Assembly (NCBI RefSeq): GCF_000517265.1 | Contig: NZ_AYSJ01000002.1 | Coordinates: 372,247-436,246, forward strand | Direction of reading: 5' to 3' | From: Photorhabdus khanii NC19 | GTDB lineage: Bacteria; Pseudomonadota; Gammaproteobacteria; Enterobacterales; Enterobacteriaceae | Length of the DNA: 64,000 nucleotides | Shown here: in pieces, positions 16,996-24,810 of the stretch | Layout: every line of letters starts with the position of its first letter | How positions within the stretch are numbered: position 1 is the first letter of the stretch | Translations under genes and position numbers: made by a program | Notes under the pieces: generated by a model | The model's database searches: none | Seen by the model: only the letters and a program-made list of their open reading frames with translations | What the model was told of the DNA's origin: nothing

Positions 16996-18363
16996 ATGGA
17001 ATTAATCACAGAATGGTTAAGTGCTATTAACGGGGTCGTGTTGGGAATACCGATGATGGTCGGTCTTTTGGGGGTTGGGATCTTCATGCAGATCCGTCTC
17101 TCTTTCCTGCCTATACGTAAACTGGGAACGGGTTTCAAATTACTGTTTGAGCGTAATCATCAGCGGGGAGAAGGGCAGATATCGCCGTTTAACGCACTGA
17201 TGACTGCACTTTCCGCCACCATTGGTACAGGTAATATTGCCGGTGTGGCTACTGCGGTTGTATTGGGTGGACCGGGTGCCCTGTTTTGGATGTGGATAAC
17301 CGCATTAGTCGGTATGGCGACCAAATATTCAGAGGCTGTACTGGCGGTCCGTTTCCGTGAGGTTGATAAAAATGGTCACTATGTTGGTGGCCCTATGTAT
17401 TACATAAAGAATGGTCTGGGTAAAAAGTGGGCCTGGTTGGGAACGCTGTTCGCGGTATTTGGCAGTATTGCTTGTTTTGGGATCGGTAATACCGTACAAG
17501 CGAATTCTGTTGCTGATGTAATGCAAAGTAACTTCGGTGTTTCTACCATGGTTACCGCCATAGTACTGGCGATTTTGGTTGGTGCAGTACTTATCGGTGG
17601 TATTAAACGTATTGCTGATGTGGCAGGTAAATTAGTGCCATTTATGACGGTTGCCTACTTAGCTGCCGGGATCATTGTTCTGGGCGTGAATTTCAGTGAA
17701 ATTCCTGCTGCGTTTGTTCTGATTGTTAAATCTGCATTTACACCTGTTGCAGCGCAAGGTGGCTTTGCGGGTGCGGCCGTATGGGCGGCAATTCGTTTTG
17801 GTGTGGCCCGGGGGATTTTCTCTAACGAAGCGGGGCTGGGAAGTGCGCCGATTGCTCATGCAACAGCAAAAACCCAAAACCCGGTTCGTCAGGGGTTGAT
17901 TGCTATGCTCGGGACTTTCATTGACACCATTATTGTTTGTTCTATCACTGGCTTTACTATCGTCATTACGGGTGGCTGGTTAACCGGTCAGACTGGTGCG
18001 ACACTGACAGCGGCCTCGTTCTCTGCGGCGGTTCCTGGCGGAAATTATATTGTCGCAGGCGCTTTGATAATCTTTGCCTTTACTACGATTCTTGGCTGGA
18101 GTTTTTACGGTGAAAAATGTATTCAGTATCTATTTGGGCAAAAAGCCATTACACCTTTCCGTGTGGTATGGATTATTGCTTTAATGGTCGGTGCGACTCA
18201 ATCGTTGGATTTCGTTTGGTTACTGGCCGATACATTAAATGCAATGATGGCAATCCCGAACCTGATTGCAATAGCACTGTTAAGCCCGGTTGTTTACCGG
18301 CTGACAAAAGAACATATTAAAGATGTGAATGCAGATAGCGTTGATATTAAAGTAAAACTTTGA
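16996..18363 (+). CDS. Sodium:alanine/glycine symporter (AGCS family)
   Basis: A 455-aa polytopic inner-membrane transporter with the AGCS signature region: SALSATIGTGNIAGVATAV near residues 70-90, GGPGALFWMW, and GGPMYYIKNGLG near 130. About ten to eleven hydrophobic segments are visible. ARGIFSNEAGLGSAPIAHA near 280 is another family hallmark. It imports small neutral amino acids with Na+. I chose the ATG at 16996 because AGAGGGAA lies before it and the product then begins MELITEWLSAINGVV. An in-frame ATG at 16948 would add 16 non-conserved residues. Confidence 0.92.
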   Translation: MELITEWLSAINGVVLGIPMMVGLLGVGIFMQIRLSFLPIRKLGTGFKLLFERNHQRGEGQISPFNALMTALSATIGTGNIAGVATAVVLGGPGALFWMWITALVGMATKYSEAVLAVRFREVDKNGHYVGGPMYYIKNGLGKKWAWLGTLFAVFGSIACFGIGNTVQANSVADVMQSNFGVSTMVTAIVLAILVGAVLIGGIKRIADVAGKLVPFMTVAYLAAGIIVLGVNFSEIPAAFVLIVKSAFTPVAAQGGFAGAAVWAAIRFGVARGIFSNEAGLGSAPIAHATAKTQNPVRQGLIAMLGTFIDTIIVCSITGFTIVITGGWLTGQTGATLTAASFSAAVPGGNYIVAGALIIFAFTTILGWSFYGEKCIQYLFGQKAITPFRVVWIIALMVGATQSLDFVWLLADTLNAMMAIPNLIAIALLSPVVYRLTKEHIKDVNADSVDIKVKL

Positions 18364-18367
18364 ATAA

Positions 18368-18386
18368 AAGCCTTCCAGATTGGAAG
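18368..18386. repeat. 19-bp palindromic repeat, copy 1
   Basis: AAGCCTTCCAGATTGGAAG occurs here 4 nt after the symporter stop and again at 23276-23294 after the aldehyde dehydrogenase. Each copy is a hairpin (CTTCCAGATTGGAAG). The copies bracket the accessory block 18.4-23.3 kb. Confidence 0.7.
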
Positions 18387-18549
18387 ACTCAGATGACTGA
18401 CAAAGTGCTGGTTTTTTATCCGGCATTTTGTTTCAATTAAGCTCCGTTCACTAAACGGATCTGGCCGCGTCATGTTAAGAACGCCCCTCAGACCTTTCCG
18501 CCTGAAATCTGCAATCCCTTAAAAGGGTAAAGGGATTGCGGCATACTAA

Positions 18550-19285
18550 TTATTGTCTTGCTAGTCGGAAATGGGAGGGTTTAAAAGGTGTATTGCTACG
18601 CCAAGGATTAATATCCAGGCCTCCTCTGCGAGTGTAACGAGCATAAACCGCAAGATATTCTGGTTTACAGAAATAGTTCAGATCATTAAAAACACGTTCC
18701 ACACATTGCTCATGGAACTCATTGTGCTGTCTGAATGATACTAAATATCTAAGAAGTGCTTCCCTATTGATACGACGTCCCTGATAGTGAATCTGAACCG
18801 ATCCCCAATCAGGTTGATTTGTGATGAGGCAGTTCGATTTTAGCAAATGGCTGACAAGCGTTTCTTCTGTATACTCATTATCTACTGCATTGTTTAGGTA
18901 AGCATTACTGAATTTAAAATCAGCGATATTTATATCCTGTTCATCAATGCATACCCCTTCAAAGTTTCCAGCCTGTTGAACACTGATGTCAGTGACAGGA
19001 TAGAGTTCTAGTGTTACGCTTCCAGAAGCGCAATTTTCGAGATCGTTAACTATGGTATTATGCACATCGTCCCAGCTTTCAAAATTTGTCTGATTCAGGC
19101 TGTTCAAATAGAGCTTGAAGCTTTTTGATTCTATCAGATTTTTACTCAGGTGCATCCTTAATTGATAAGGATGATCTCCCGAGAGATCTGGGGACACCAT
19201 GAAGTAAGTCTGGTGAGTACTTTTCTGGATAAGTTGTATCTTTACCAAGTGATAATTCTGAAATAGTGAAATGGGAATTGCTCAT
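18550..19285 (-). pseudogene. queF: queF (NADPH-dependent preQ0 reductase) broken by an internal deletion and frameshift
   Basis: The C-terminal part (19140 down to 18550) is an excellent QueF match: NADPH motif [11 protein letters not shown], catalytic [16 protein letters not shown] with Cys and Asp intact, [13 protein letters not shown], and the tail [17 protein letters not shown]. The proper start is ATG at 19285-19283 with AGGAG just before it. It encodes [16 protein letters not shown] and [15 protein letters not shown], the true QueF N-terminus, but in a different frame that stops at TGAGTAA near 19145. About 35-40 residues between GVPRSL and NLIESKSF are missing. A downstream start at 19248 would give 232 aa with an unrelated N-terminus. 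QueF normally makes preQ1 in queuosine synthesis. Confidence 0.85.
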
Positions 19286-19296
19286 TTTAGCTCCTT

Positions 19297-20136
19297 TTAT
19301 TTCTGGTAAATAAATTTGTTAAATAGATATCTGAATATGTATATAGGTACGATGCCAATAATTGCATAAATGAGTTTAATAAGAAGCTGACCTCCAATCA
19401 TACTCCATATCATATGCTGCTCCAGGTGGTGGAAGGCCAAGTTTATAAATATAAAACTATCAACAAAGGATGATATGATCGTGCTGGTTATTACCCTGAA
19501 TGGGAGGAATCTTGCCTTTGTCAATAATTTTAGCCGGTAAAGAAGATAAGCATTTGTGTGTTCAGAAACTATGTATGATACAGATGAGGCAAACAAAACA
19601 CCGATCATATCGAACACAATACTGTTAAAACTGGAAGAAAATTCCCAATTATCCAGTGCCGGTATTTTCGTACTTAGGTAAAGCAGAAAACAAAATGTAA
19701 GGTTATTCAGAAAAGCAGAATTAATAGCTTTTCTTGCAAAACGTAATCCATAAAATTCGTTAAGTATATCTGAAATTATATATGTTAATGGATAAATGAA
19801 TATGGCGGCAGGAACTGTTAATCCAAATACATGGGCTGGTTTTATACCAATAATATTAGATGATAGATATAACACCGATAAAAAGATGCAAAGGTAAATA
19901 TATGAAAACCAGTTCCTTTCGTTTCTCTCCTCAAATTCATAATATGATTTTGTTGTTCCGCTCGAGTATAGCTTTCTGTATATCTCCTTATTTTCCCTGT
20001 GAGAAAGATTTTCAATTATGTCGCTTTCTACAATTTTATCCAAGGGAGACGTGAATGTTTTCCCTGTTGTAGTAACTAATATTATTGCCTTTATACACTT
20101 TCCCCGTTTAAATCCCATTAACTTAAATTTTCTCAT
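19297..20136 (-). CDS. Queuosine-precursor transporter (VUT/QPTR, YhhQ family) with a cytoplasmic N-terminal extension
   Basis: A 279-aa protein with six or so membrane segments beginning about residue 83. ITYIISDILNEFYGLRFARKAI near 125-145 matches the QPTR signature (D.L.E.YG...AR). SFVDSFIFINLAF near 217 matches the second conserved region. The family imports preQ0, preQ1 or queuine. Residues 1-80 form a soluble extension (TTTGKTFTSPLDKIVES and YRKLYSSGTTKSYYEFEERNER) not present in E. coli YhhQ. The start at ATG 20136 overlaps the end of the XRE gene by 14 nt, with AAGGA before it, so the two are coupled. The queF remnant follows 11 nt later. Confidence 0.82.
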   Translation of the reverse strand: MRKFKLMGFKRGKCIKAIILVTTTGKTFTSPLDKIVESDIIENLSHRENKEIYRKLYSSGTTKSYYEFEERNERNWFSYIYLCIFLSVLYLSSNIIGIKPAHVFGLTVPAAIFIYPLTYIISDILNEFYGLRFARKAINSAFLNNLTFCFLLYLSTKIPALDNWEFSSSFNSIVFDMIGVLFASSVSYIVSEHTNAYLLYRLKLLTKARFLPFRVITSTIISSFVDSFIFINLAFHHLEQHMIWSMIGGQLLIKLIYAIIGIVPIYIFRYLFNKFIYQK

Positions 20137-20713
20137 CAGTCCTTTCCTCAATAATATAACCAATCAACAAGTCTTCAGGGATTATTTCACCTTTAATCTC
20201 AATATTTTTATCCCTAATTGTTACGAGCAATTCATCATCACTACCCTTAAAAAAACGGCGAATAAATAACATCTCGCCACTAAGATAATAGGGTTTTTTA
20301 TCTGATTCTAGCTTGATGCAAATGATGTTCCTTTCATGTGTGTAACAGTATGTATTATCGCACTCAACGATTAATTGGCTAATTTTTCTTGAAAACTTTT
20401 TATAAAGTTGGCTTTCTTTTATGATGGGTACGCTTATAGGGTTGATGTTTCCGTCAGGATTATTTTCTGATTCTTCGATGGAAGCAATGTCGTATTCTTC
20501 CAATAGTTTTACAGAAACGCCAAAGAAATTAGCAACTTTTTCTACAGTGCCTTTCTGTATGTTTTTTATCTTGCCATCAAGAATCTTATACACAGTGGAT
20601 CTTGTTACACCTGACTTTTCTGAGAAAGATAATTTGGACTCTTCTCTGCTTTTTATTAAGTAGTTAATATTTTTGACTATATTATCTTTTGTTTTTTTTA
20701 CAGGTAAGGACAT
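20123..20713 (-). CDS. XRE-type helix-turn-helix regulator
   Basis: A 196-aa protein. An N-terminal HTH_3 fold spans about residues 12-72, with LSFSEKSGVTRSTVYKILDGKIKNIQ as helix-turn-helix and KVANFFGVSVKLL completing the domain. The C-terminal half (about 95-190) has beta-rich content (YYLSGEMLFIRRFF, ELLVTIRDKNIEIKGE, LIGYIIEER), somewhat like the S24/LexA-type sensor part of phage-like repressors. I see no clear catalytic Ser/Lys pair. It is first in the XRE-transporter-queF operon and probably controls it in response to a precursor or other ligand (inference). Confidence 0.82.
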   Translation of the reverse strand: MSLPVKKTKDNIVKNINYLIKSREESKLSFSEKSGVTRSTVYKILDGKIKNIQKGTVEKVANFFGVSVKLLEEYDIASIEESENNPDGNINPISVPIIKESQLYKKFSRKISQLIVECDNTYCYTHERNIICIKLESDKKPYYLSGEMLFIRRFFKGSDDELLVTIRDKNIEIKGEIIPEDLLIGYIIEERTDEKI

Positions 20714-20889
20714 TTTTCATTCTCTAATGAGTTTTGGCAATCCGGCAATTCTATTCTATTAAGAAATTATTTTAAAATCAAAAGAATTCATTAAAAAGGA
20801 CAGTTTGTGTGTTTTTTTGTGTCTTAATCTGGTACGATTTTCATCGATAATTATTTTTCTTTATTTCAATTTTTCAATGTAACGTCAGA

Positions 20890-20925
20890 CAACTCCCGAC
20901 TGGTACGAGTTGGGCGGAGGAGTTG
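20890..20925 (+). promoter_or_regulatory. Leader RNA of the rfaH-like gene with competing hairpins and an ops-like element
   Basis: CAACTC at 20890-20895 can pair with GAGTTG at 20907-20912 or, extended as CAACTCC, with GGAGTTG at 20919-20925. The two stems exclude each other. GGCGGAGGAGT at 20913-20923 matches the ops consensus GGCGGTAGCGT at 8 of 11 positions. The element ends 31 nt before the ATG, a layout compatible with feedback or attenuation. Function is inferred only. Confidence 0.45.
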
Positions 20926-20956
20926 CCTGGTCTACAAGTTAAATCTGGGTAACTAT

Positions 20957-21490
20957 ATGAAATCGTGGTATATTCTCTATCATCATGAACGCCGTTCCCC
21001 TTCAATAATGAATACGCTCTCTCGAGAGGGAGTGGAATGTTATATGCCCGTCAGAGAATGCTTTGTTCCTCGCCCAGATCGCAAGTCATTGCGTAGGGCA
21101 AAACCCAAAGCTTTGTTCCCTTGCTATATGTTTGTTTTTTTTAATCCTGAAGATATCCATACAACAAAGATATCGGCGATTGATGGTGCCATTGGCTTTG
21201 TCCGATTCGGGAGTTATCCTTGTAAAGTACCTGAAAGCATTATTGCTGAACTTAAACTTTGCCGCCCAGAGATGTTAAGCGCAAATAATAAATGCCTCGA
21301 GTTCAGGAATCCTCCCGATATTTTGTCAGAGAACATCCACCTTCTTAGTTCGGTTCTAGCAGGAAAATTAAAAAGGGAAATCAGAAAGGTAATAGAAATA
21401 CCTGATGGACATCTACGCTTAATGGCTCTGTTTGATCTTATTGGTATTAGTGAACAACACACTAGGCTTTATGACCTGAGACTTATGTAA
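20957..21490 (+). CDS. RfaH/NusG-like transcription elongation factor (specialised NusG paralogue)
   Basis: A 177-aa protein. Its N-terminal NGN domain closely parallels RfaH: MKSWYILYHHERR, CYMPVRECF, KALFPCYMFVFF near 55-66, HTTKISAIDGAIGFVRFGSYPCKVPESII near 73-100. RfaH-type factors join RNA polymerase at ops sites and suppress Rho-dependent and pause-linked polarity in long surface or virulence operons. The C-terminal third (about 115-177) lacks the usual KOW pattern (GD.V.I..G.F.G) and has IHLLSSVLAGKLKREIRKVIEI instead. The KOW-type fold switch or ribosome contact may therefore differ. The wza-wzb-wzc operon lies about 6 kb away. Confidence 0.82.
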   Translation: MKSWYILYHHERRSPSIMNTLSREGVECYMPVRECFVPRPDRKSLRRAKPKALFPCYMFVFFNPEDIHTTKISAIDGAIGFVRFGSYPCKVPESIIAELKLCRPEMLSANNKCLEFRNPPDILSENIHLLSSVLAGKLKREIRKVIEIPDGHLRLMALFDLIGISEQHTRLYDLRLM

Positions 21491-21500
21491 GGAGATGCTT

Positions 21501-21650
21501 ATGCGTGATATGTCAAAAATAGCAAGAAATAGACTAGTCAGTTTAGTTTATCTTCCACCGAAGATAAGGGAACAACTTGAAATGATCGTTATGTTCCTGA
21601 AAGGTTTGTTACTATTGGTAGTAGGGATTATAAATTTATCACTAACATAA
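21501..21650 (+). CDS. 49-aa putative single-span membrane peptide
   Basis: AAGGAG at 21489-21494 lies 6 nt before ATG, a strong ribosome site. The product has a basic N-terminal half (MRDMSKIARNRLVSL) and a hydrophobic C-terminal helix (MIVMFLKGLLLLVVGIINLSLT). The gene starts 10 nt after the rfaH-like stop and is likely cotranscribed. I do not recognise a family. The spacing and strong Shine-Dalgarno sequence argue for a real small protein, possibly toxin-like or a membrane modulator, but the function is unknown. Confidence 0.55.
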   Translation: MRDMSKIARNRLVSLVYLPPKIREQLEMIVMFLKGLLLLVVGIINLSLT

Positions 21651-21670
21651 CTGTACAATAGGATTTTTTT

Positions 21671-21973
21671 ATGAAAGATATTAATCAGGTAACTATTTCA
21701 TCGCAAATAGTCAATACCATGGGAATAAATAATGATCCATGGGGAGTCAAAGACAAAAATTCATGTTTCATTTATGGTAACTTAGTATTAAAATCTCTCA
21801 AGAATTTCTCAGACTCATTTGATTTTGAGGGGCTTTATGATGATGAACTCCCCTCATCCATTTTATTCCAACCACCGATAGGTATTTTTACTGAACGTGA
21901 GTGGGATATTATTTTCCTTTTTTTACAGAAATATAAAAGAAAGCAGATCGGAATAATACTGTCGAGTCAATAA
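21671..21973 (+). pseudogene. Remnant of a PAS-LuxR regulator with internal deletion
   Basis: The 100-aa product parallels the intact regulator at 22266-22964 in two separate parts. WGVKDKNSCFIYGN and DFEGLYDDELPSS correspond to its PAS start (WFVKDREFRFIYAN, DFDVIGYSEKELLTP). FQPPIGIFTEREWDIIFLF corresponds to its linker (FKPPNDILKEKEWVVIFLF). The central PAS portion is missing and the HTH domain is absent; the frame ends soon after the linker. It starts at ATG 21671. It could be a truncated but expressed modulator, but decay of a tandem duplicate is the simpler reading. Confidence 0.65.
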
Positions 21974-22265
21974 TTTTAATTGCTATATACCCGAAAAATT
22001 TTTATTATCCTATCACTCTGTATTCTTTAGCTACTCTGTTTATCGTATTAACATGTAGTAATTTTATTTTGGATGCCTAATTGACCGATGTAGAAGGAAT
22101 ATAACTCGTAATCTTCATCGATTATGTGTGTTTTGGCCTTCTATAATACCGTATTTTCCGTTATTTGTTATTTATGAGAAGTTGGGAGCACTATTACCTG
22201 CAAGGATATTCACTTATATATTAAATAATTTAGTGAAAAATAATGTCTTAAGGATTGCCTATAAT

Positions 22266-22964
22266 ATGAATCAATCGAGATGCAAAAATTTACCTTTAAT
22301 TACGCATCAGCTAACAAATATGTGGGATAGAAGCTCTGAACTGTGGTTTGTAAAAGATAGAGAATTCCGTTTTATTTATGCAAATAGGGTATTTATTAAA
22401 GCTAATCAACTCCCTAAAGATTTTGATGTTATTGGGTATTCTGAAAAAGAATTACTCACACCATTTCATGATCTTGCCCATTTGTTTGAAGAGCACGACA
22501 GTAAGGTCTTAAAGCATATGCAGCGAATATCAGCAATAGGGATTTATCCAGTAGGGAAAGGTAAACGATTTAGATCTTATTTTTATAACAAATCCCCATT
22601 AATGGATGAAAACAATCAATGTATTGGTGTGGTTTCCCATGCCAGAGAAATAGAGTATTTTGCAATGGCTCATTATATTAAACATCATATGTTTACCCCT
22701 GTTAAATTTAAGCCGCCGAACGATATATTAAAAGAGAAAGAGTGGGTGGTTATTTTCCTGTTTTGCCGTGGTCTCAGTAATAAAGATATTGCGGTCAAAA
22801 TGGGTATTTCATGCCGTACTGTGGAAAAATATTTCGAAGATATCTATGAGAAACTTTCTGTTGGATCAGTTATGGAGTTAAGATTATTTTGTAAAGAAAA
22901 TGGCTATGATCTTTATGTTCCACCAAGATATTATAAACCTATGGGATATTTTTTATTAAATTAA
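22266..22964 (+). CDS. PAS-LuxR family orphan regulator (LuxR solo)
   Basis: A 232-aa protein from ATG 22266, with AAGGA 12 nt upstream; GTG at 22128 would add 46 residues and looks less likely. A PAS-like sensor spans about residues 18-135 (LWFVKDREFRFIYANRVFI, IGVVSHAREIEYFA). The GerE/LuxR-type HTH is near 160-215: ILKEKEWVVIFLFCRGLSNKDIAVKMG and SCRTVEKYFEDIYEKLSV. There is no luxI-type synthase nearby and no acyl-homoserine-lactone binding domain. Photorhabdus encodes many PAS4-LuxR solos thought to sense host or insect signals. The ligand and targets here are unknown. Confidence 0.83.
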   Translation: MNQSRCKNLPLITHQLTNMWDRSSELWFVKDREFRFIYANRVFIKANQLPKDFDVIGYSEKELLTPFHDLAHLFEEHDSKVLKHMQRISAIGIYPVGKGKRFRSYFYNKSPLMDENNQCIGVVSHAREIEYFAMAHYIKHHMFTPVKFKPPNDILKEKEWVVIFLFCRGLSNKDIAVKMGISCRTVEKYFEDIYEKLSVGSVMELRLFCKENGYDLYVPPRYYKPMGYFLLN

Positions 22965-23035
22965 CATTACGGTCTGCTAAATTTTTGGGATTACAAATAA
23001 AAATCTTGACTTGTCTATTGGTATTGTAGTTACTA

Positions 23036-23068
23036 ATTATCTAATGATTTCTGTGATCATTAGATAAT
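23036..23068. promoter_or_regulatory. Perfect 13-bp inverted repeat next to a promoter-like sequence
   Basis: ATTATCTAATGAT and ATCATTAGATAAT flank the 7-nt spacer TTCTGTG. TTGACT at 23006-23011 lies just upstream with AT-rich DNA after it, so the repeat would sit at or just beyond a start site. There is no U-run, so a terminator is less likely than an operator. No gene follows on the plus strand before 23230; a short frame 23110-23210 looks like a fragment. Confidence 0.5.
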
Positions 23069-23230
23069 ATACCGCCACTAGCCGCGAGGGATACCGGTAT
23101 TATCAGGCTGCGGAGAATCTCTGCCAGTGTTGCTCAAAACGCTCTTTTTGTACGCAGGTCAAAATGATGCTTGGGTGGGCGATCAAACCGGTTTAATAGG
23201 GAAAAAATAGACACAGCATTTTTCATAATG

Positions 23231-23265
23231 AAAAAAACCAACCTCATTATTTTGAGTGAGGTTGG
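23231..23265 (-). terminator. Rho-independent terminator of the aldehyde dehydrogenase gene
   Basis: On the minus strand CCAACCTCA and TGAGGTTGG form a 9-bp stem with a 10-nt loop, followed by seven U residues (AAAAAAA at 23231-23237 on the plus strand). Confidence 0.85.
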
Positions 23266-23275
23266 CCTGCAATCT

Positions 23276-23294
23276 AAGCCTTCCAGATTGGAAG
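23276..23294. repeat. 19-bp palindromic repeat, copy 2
   Basis: Identical to 18368-18386. Here the palindrome extends to GCCTTCCAGATTGGAAGGC, a stronger hairpin that may assist termination of the adjacent aldehyde dehydrogenase transcript. Confidence 0.7.
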
Positions 23295-23325
23295 GCTTCT
23301 TTAACTCATTAATTACTGATTGATA

Positions 23326-24810
23326 TTATTCTTCACTGGTTTTGATATAGATGTTCTTAACCTGAGTATAAGAATCCAGCATCATTTTGTGTGTTTCTCT
23401 GCCAAGGCCCGATTTTTTATAGCCGCCAAATGGTGCGTGAGCGGGTAGTTCATGGTAAGTGTTAACCCACATACGGCCCGTTTTGACAGCTTTGGAGACA
23501 CGTAATGCGCGGTTGATATCTTGTGTCCAGACAGCACCACCAAGACCATAATCAGAATCATTTGCCATTCTGATCACATCTTCTTCCGTACTGAATGGAA
23601 TGACTGTCAATACAGGACCAAAGATTTCTTCGCGTGCTACCTGCATTTCATTAGTGGCATTGATAATGATGGTTGGTTGAATAAAGAAGCCATCATCATA
23701 ACCTTCGCCAGTAATCCGTTTGCCGCCAGTCAGAATAGTTGCGCCCTCTTTTTTCGCAATATCGACATAGCTGAGAATTTTTTCCATCTGTTCCTGGCTG
23801 ATCTGGCTTCCCATTTGGGTTTCTTTTTCCAACGGATCACCAACCCGGACAGATTCAAATTCTGTTTTCAGCGACTTAAGAAATTCATCATGAATATCTT
23901 TATGCAGGAATAACCGAGAACCTGATTCACACGCTTGCCCTTGATTCAGCAAAATAGCTTTGGCCGCATATGTTACGGCTTTTTTCATATTGGCATCAGG
24001 GAAGATAATATTGGCTGATTTACCGCCAAGTTCCAGTGTGGCAGGGATAAGCTTTTTGGCTGCGGCTTCGGCTACGGTATAACCTACTCTGGTGGAACCT
24101 GTGAATGCCACTTTTTCGACATCTTCATGGTCCAGAATAGCTTGACCGACGACTGATCCCCGACCTGTAACAATATTAACCACCCCAGCCGGCAGGACTT
24201 TATTCAGTATCCGGCCCAGTTCAAGCAGTGTGATGGGGGTCATTGTTGCTGGATTAATCACAATGGTGTTACCCGCCGCAAGAGCCGGAGCCAGTTTCCA
24301 AGCCGCCATCAATAACGGGAAATTCCAGGGAATAACCTGTCCGACAACACCAATGGGTTCACGGATCACCAGGCTGAGTGTATTACTATCGAGAACTGAA
24401 GCTTCATCAGTATGGGCACGGATCACGCCGGCAAAATAGCGGAAATGGTCAATGGAGGCGGGTAGATCCATATTCCGGGATTCATTTAATGGCTTACCTG
24501 AATCCAGTGATTCAAGAATGGCAAAACGTTCTTGTTCTGTTTCCAATAAGTCAGCAATTTTCAGTAAAACAGCTTGTCTTTCGATTGGGGAGGTTTGACT
24601 CCATGTAGCGAAAGCTTTTTTCGCGGCACTGACAGCAAGATCAACATCTTCGGCATTACCGGATGCATATTCAGCCAGTAATTCACCTGTCGCCGGGTTA
24701 TAACTTTTCGTTGTTCCTTTAGATACACTATCTACCCATTGCCCACCGATAAGCATTTTATAGGATTCAACAGGCAACATTTCTTTCTCAATATCATGTA
24801 ATCGTTTCAT
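23326..24810 (-). CDS. NAD(P)-dependent aldehyde dehydrogenase
   Basis: A 494-aa soluble ALDH-superfamily enzyme oxidising an aldehyde to a carboxylate. It has PWNFPLLMAAWKLAPALAAGNT near residues 155-176 (cofactor region), FTGSTRVG near 232, the catalytic Glu in LELGGKSANII near 255 and the catalytic Cys in NQGQACESGSRLF near 288. PFGGYKKSGLGRE is near the C-terminus. I chose ATG at 24810 (product MKRLHDIEKEM) because GGAG is 7 nt upstream and the length then matches the family. An earlier in-frame start at 24849 lacks a ribosome site. The substrate (betaine, aromatic or aliphatic aldehyde) is undetermined. Confidence 0.92.
   Translation of the reverse strand: MKRLHDIEKEMLPVESYKMLIGGQWVDSVSKGTTKSYNPATGELLAEYASGNAEDVDLAVSAAKKAFATWSQTSPIERQAVLLKIADLLETEQERFAILESLDSGKPLNESRNMDLPASIDHFRYFAGVIRAHTDEASVLDSNTLSLVIREPIGVVGQVIPWNFPLLMAAWKLAPALAAGNTIVINPATMTPITLLELGRILNKVLPAGVVNIVTGRGSVVGQAILDHEDVEKVAFTGSTRVGYTVAEAAAKKLIPATLELGGKSANIIFPDANMKKAVTYAAKAILLNQGQACESGSRLFLHKDIHDEFLKSLKTEFESVRVGDPLEKETQMGSQISQEQMEKILSYVDIAKKEGATILTGGKRITGEGYDDGFFIQPTIIINATNEMQVAREEIFGPVLTVIPFSTEEDVIRMANDSDYGLGGAVWTQDINRALRVSKAVKTGRMWVNTYHELPAHAPFGGYKKSGLGRETHKMMLDSYTQVKNIYIKTSEE

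Noticed and set aside
18550-19248. Intact 232-aa QueF starting at 19248
   Set aside because: Its first 30 residues are unlike QueF, while the correct N-terminus with a strong ribosome site is found in another frame just upstream; the gene is broken.
22128-22265. N-terminal extension of the PAS-LuxR regulator from GTG 22128
   Set aside because: Hydrophobic, atypical residues with no clear ribosome site; ATG 22266 gives the expected domain start.
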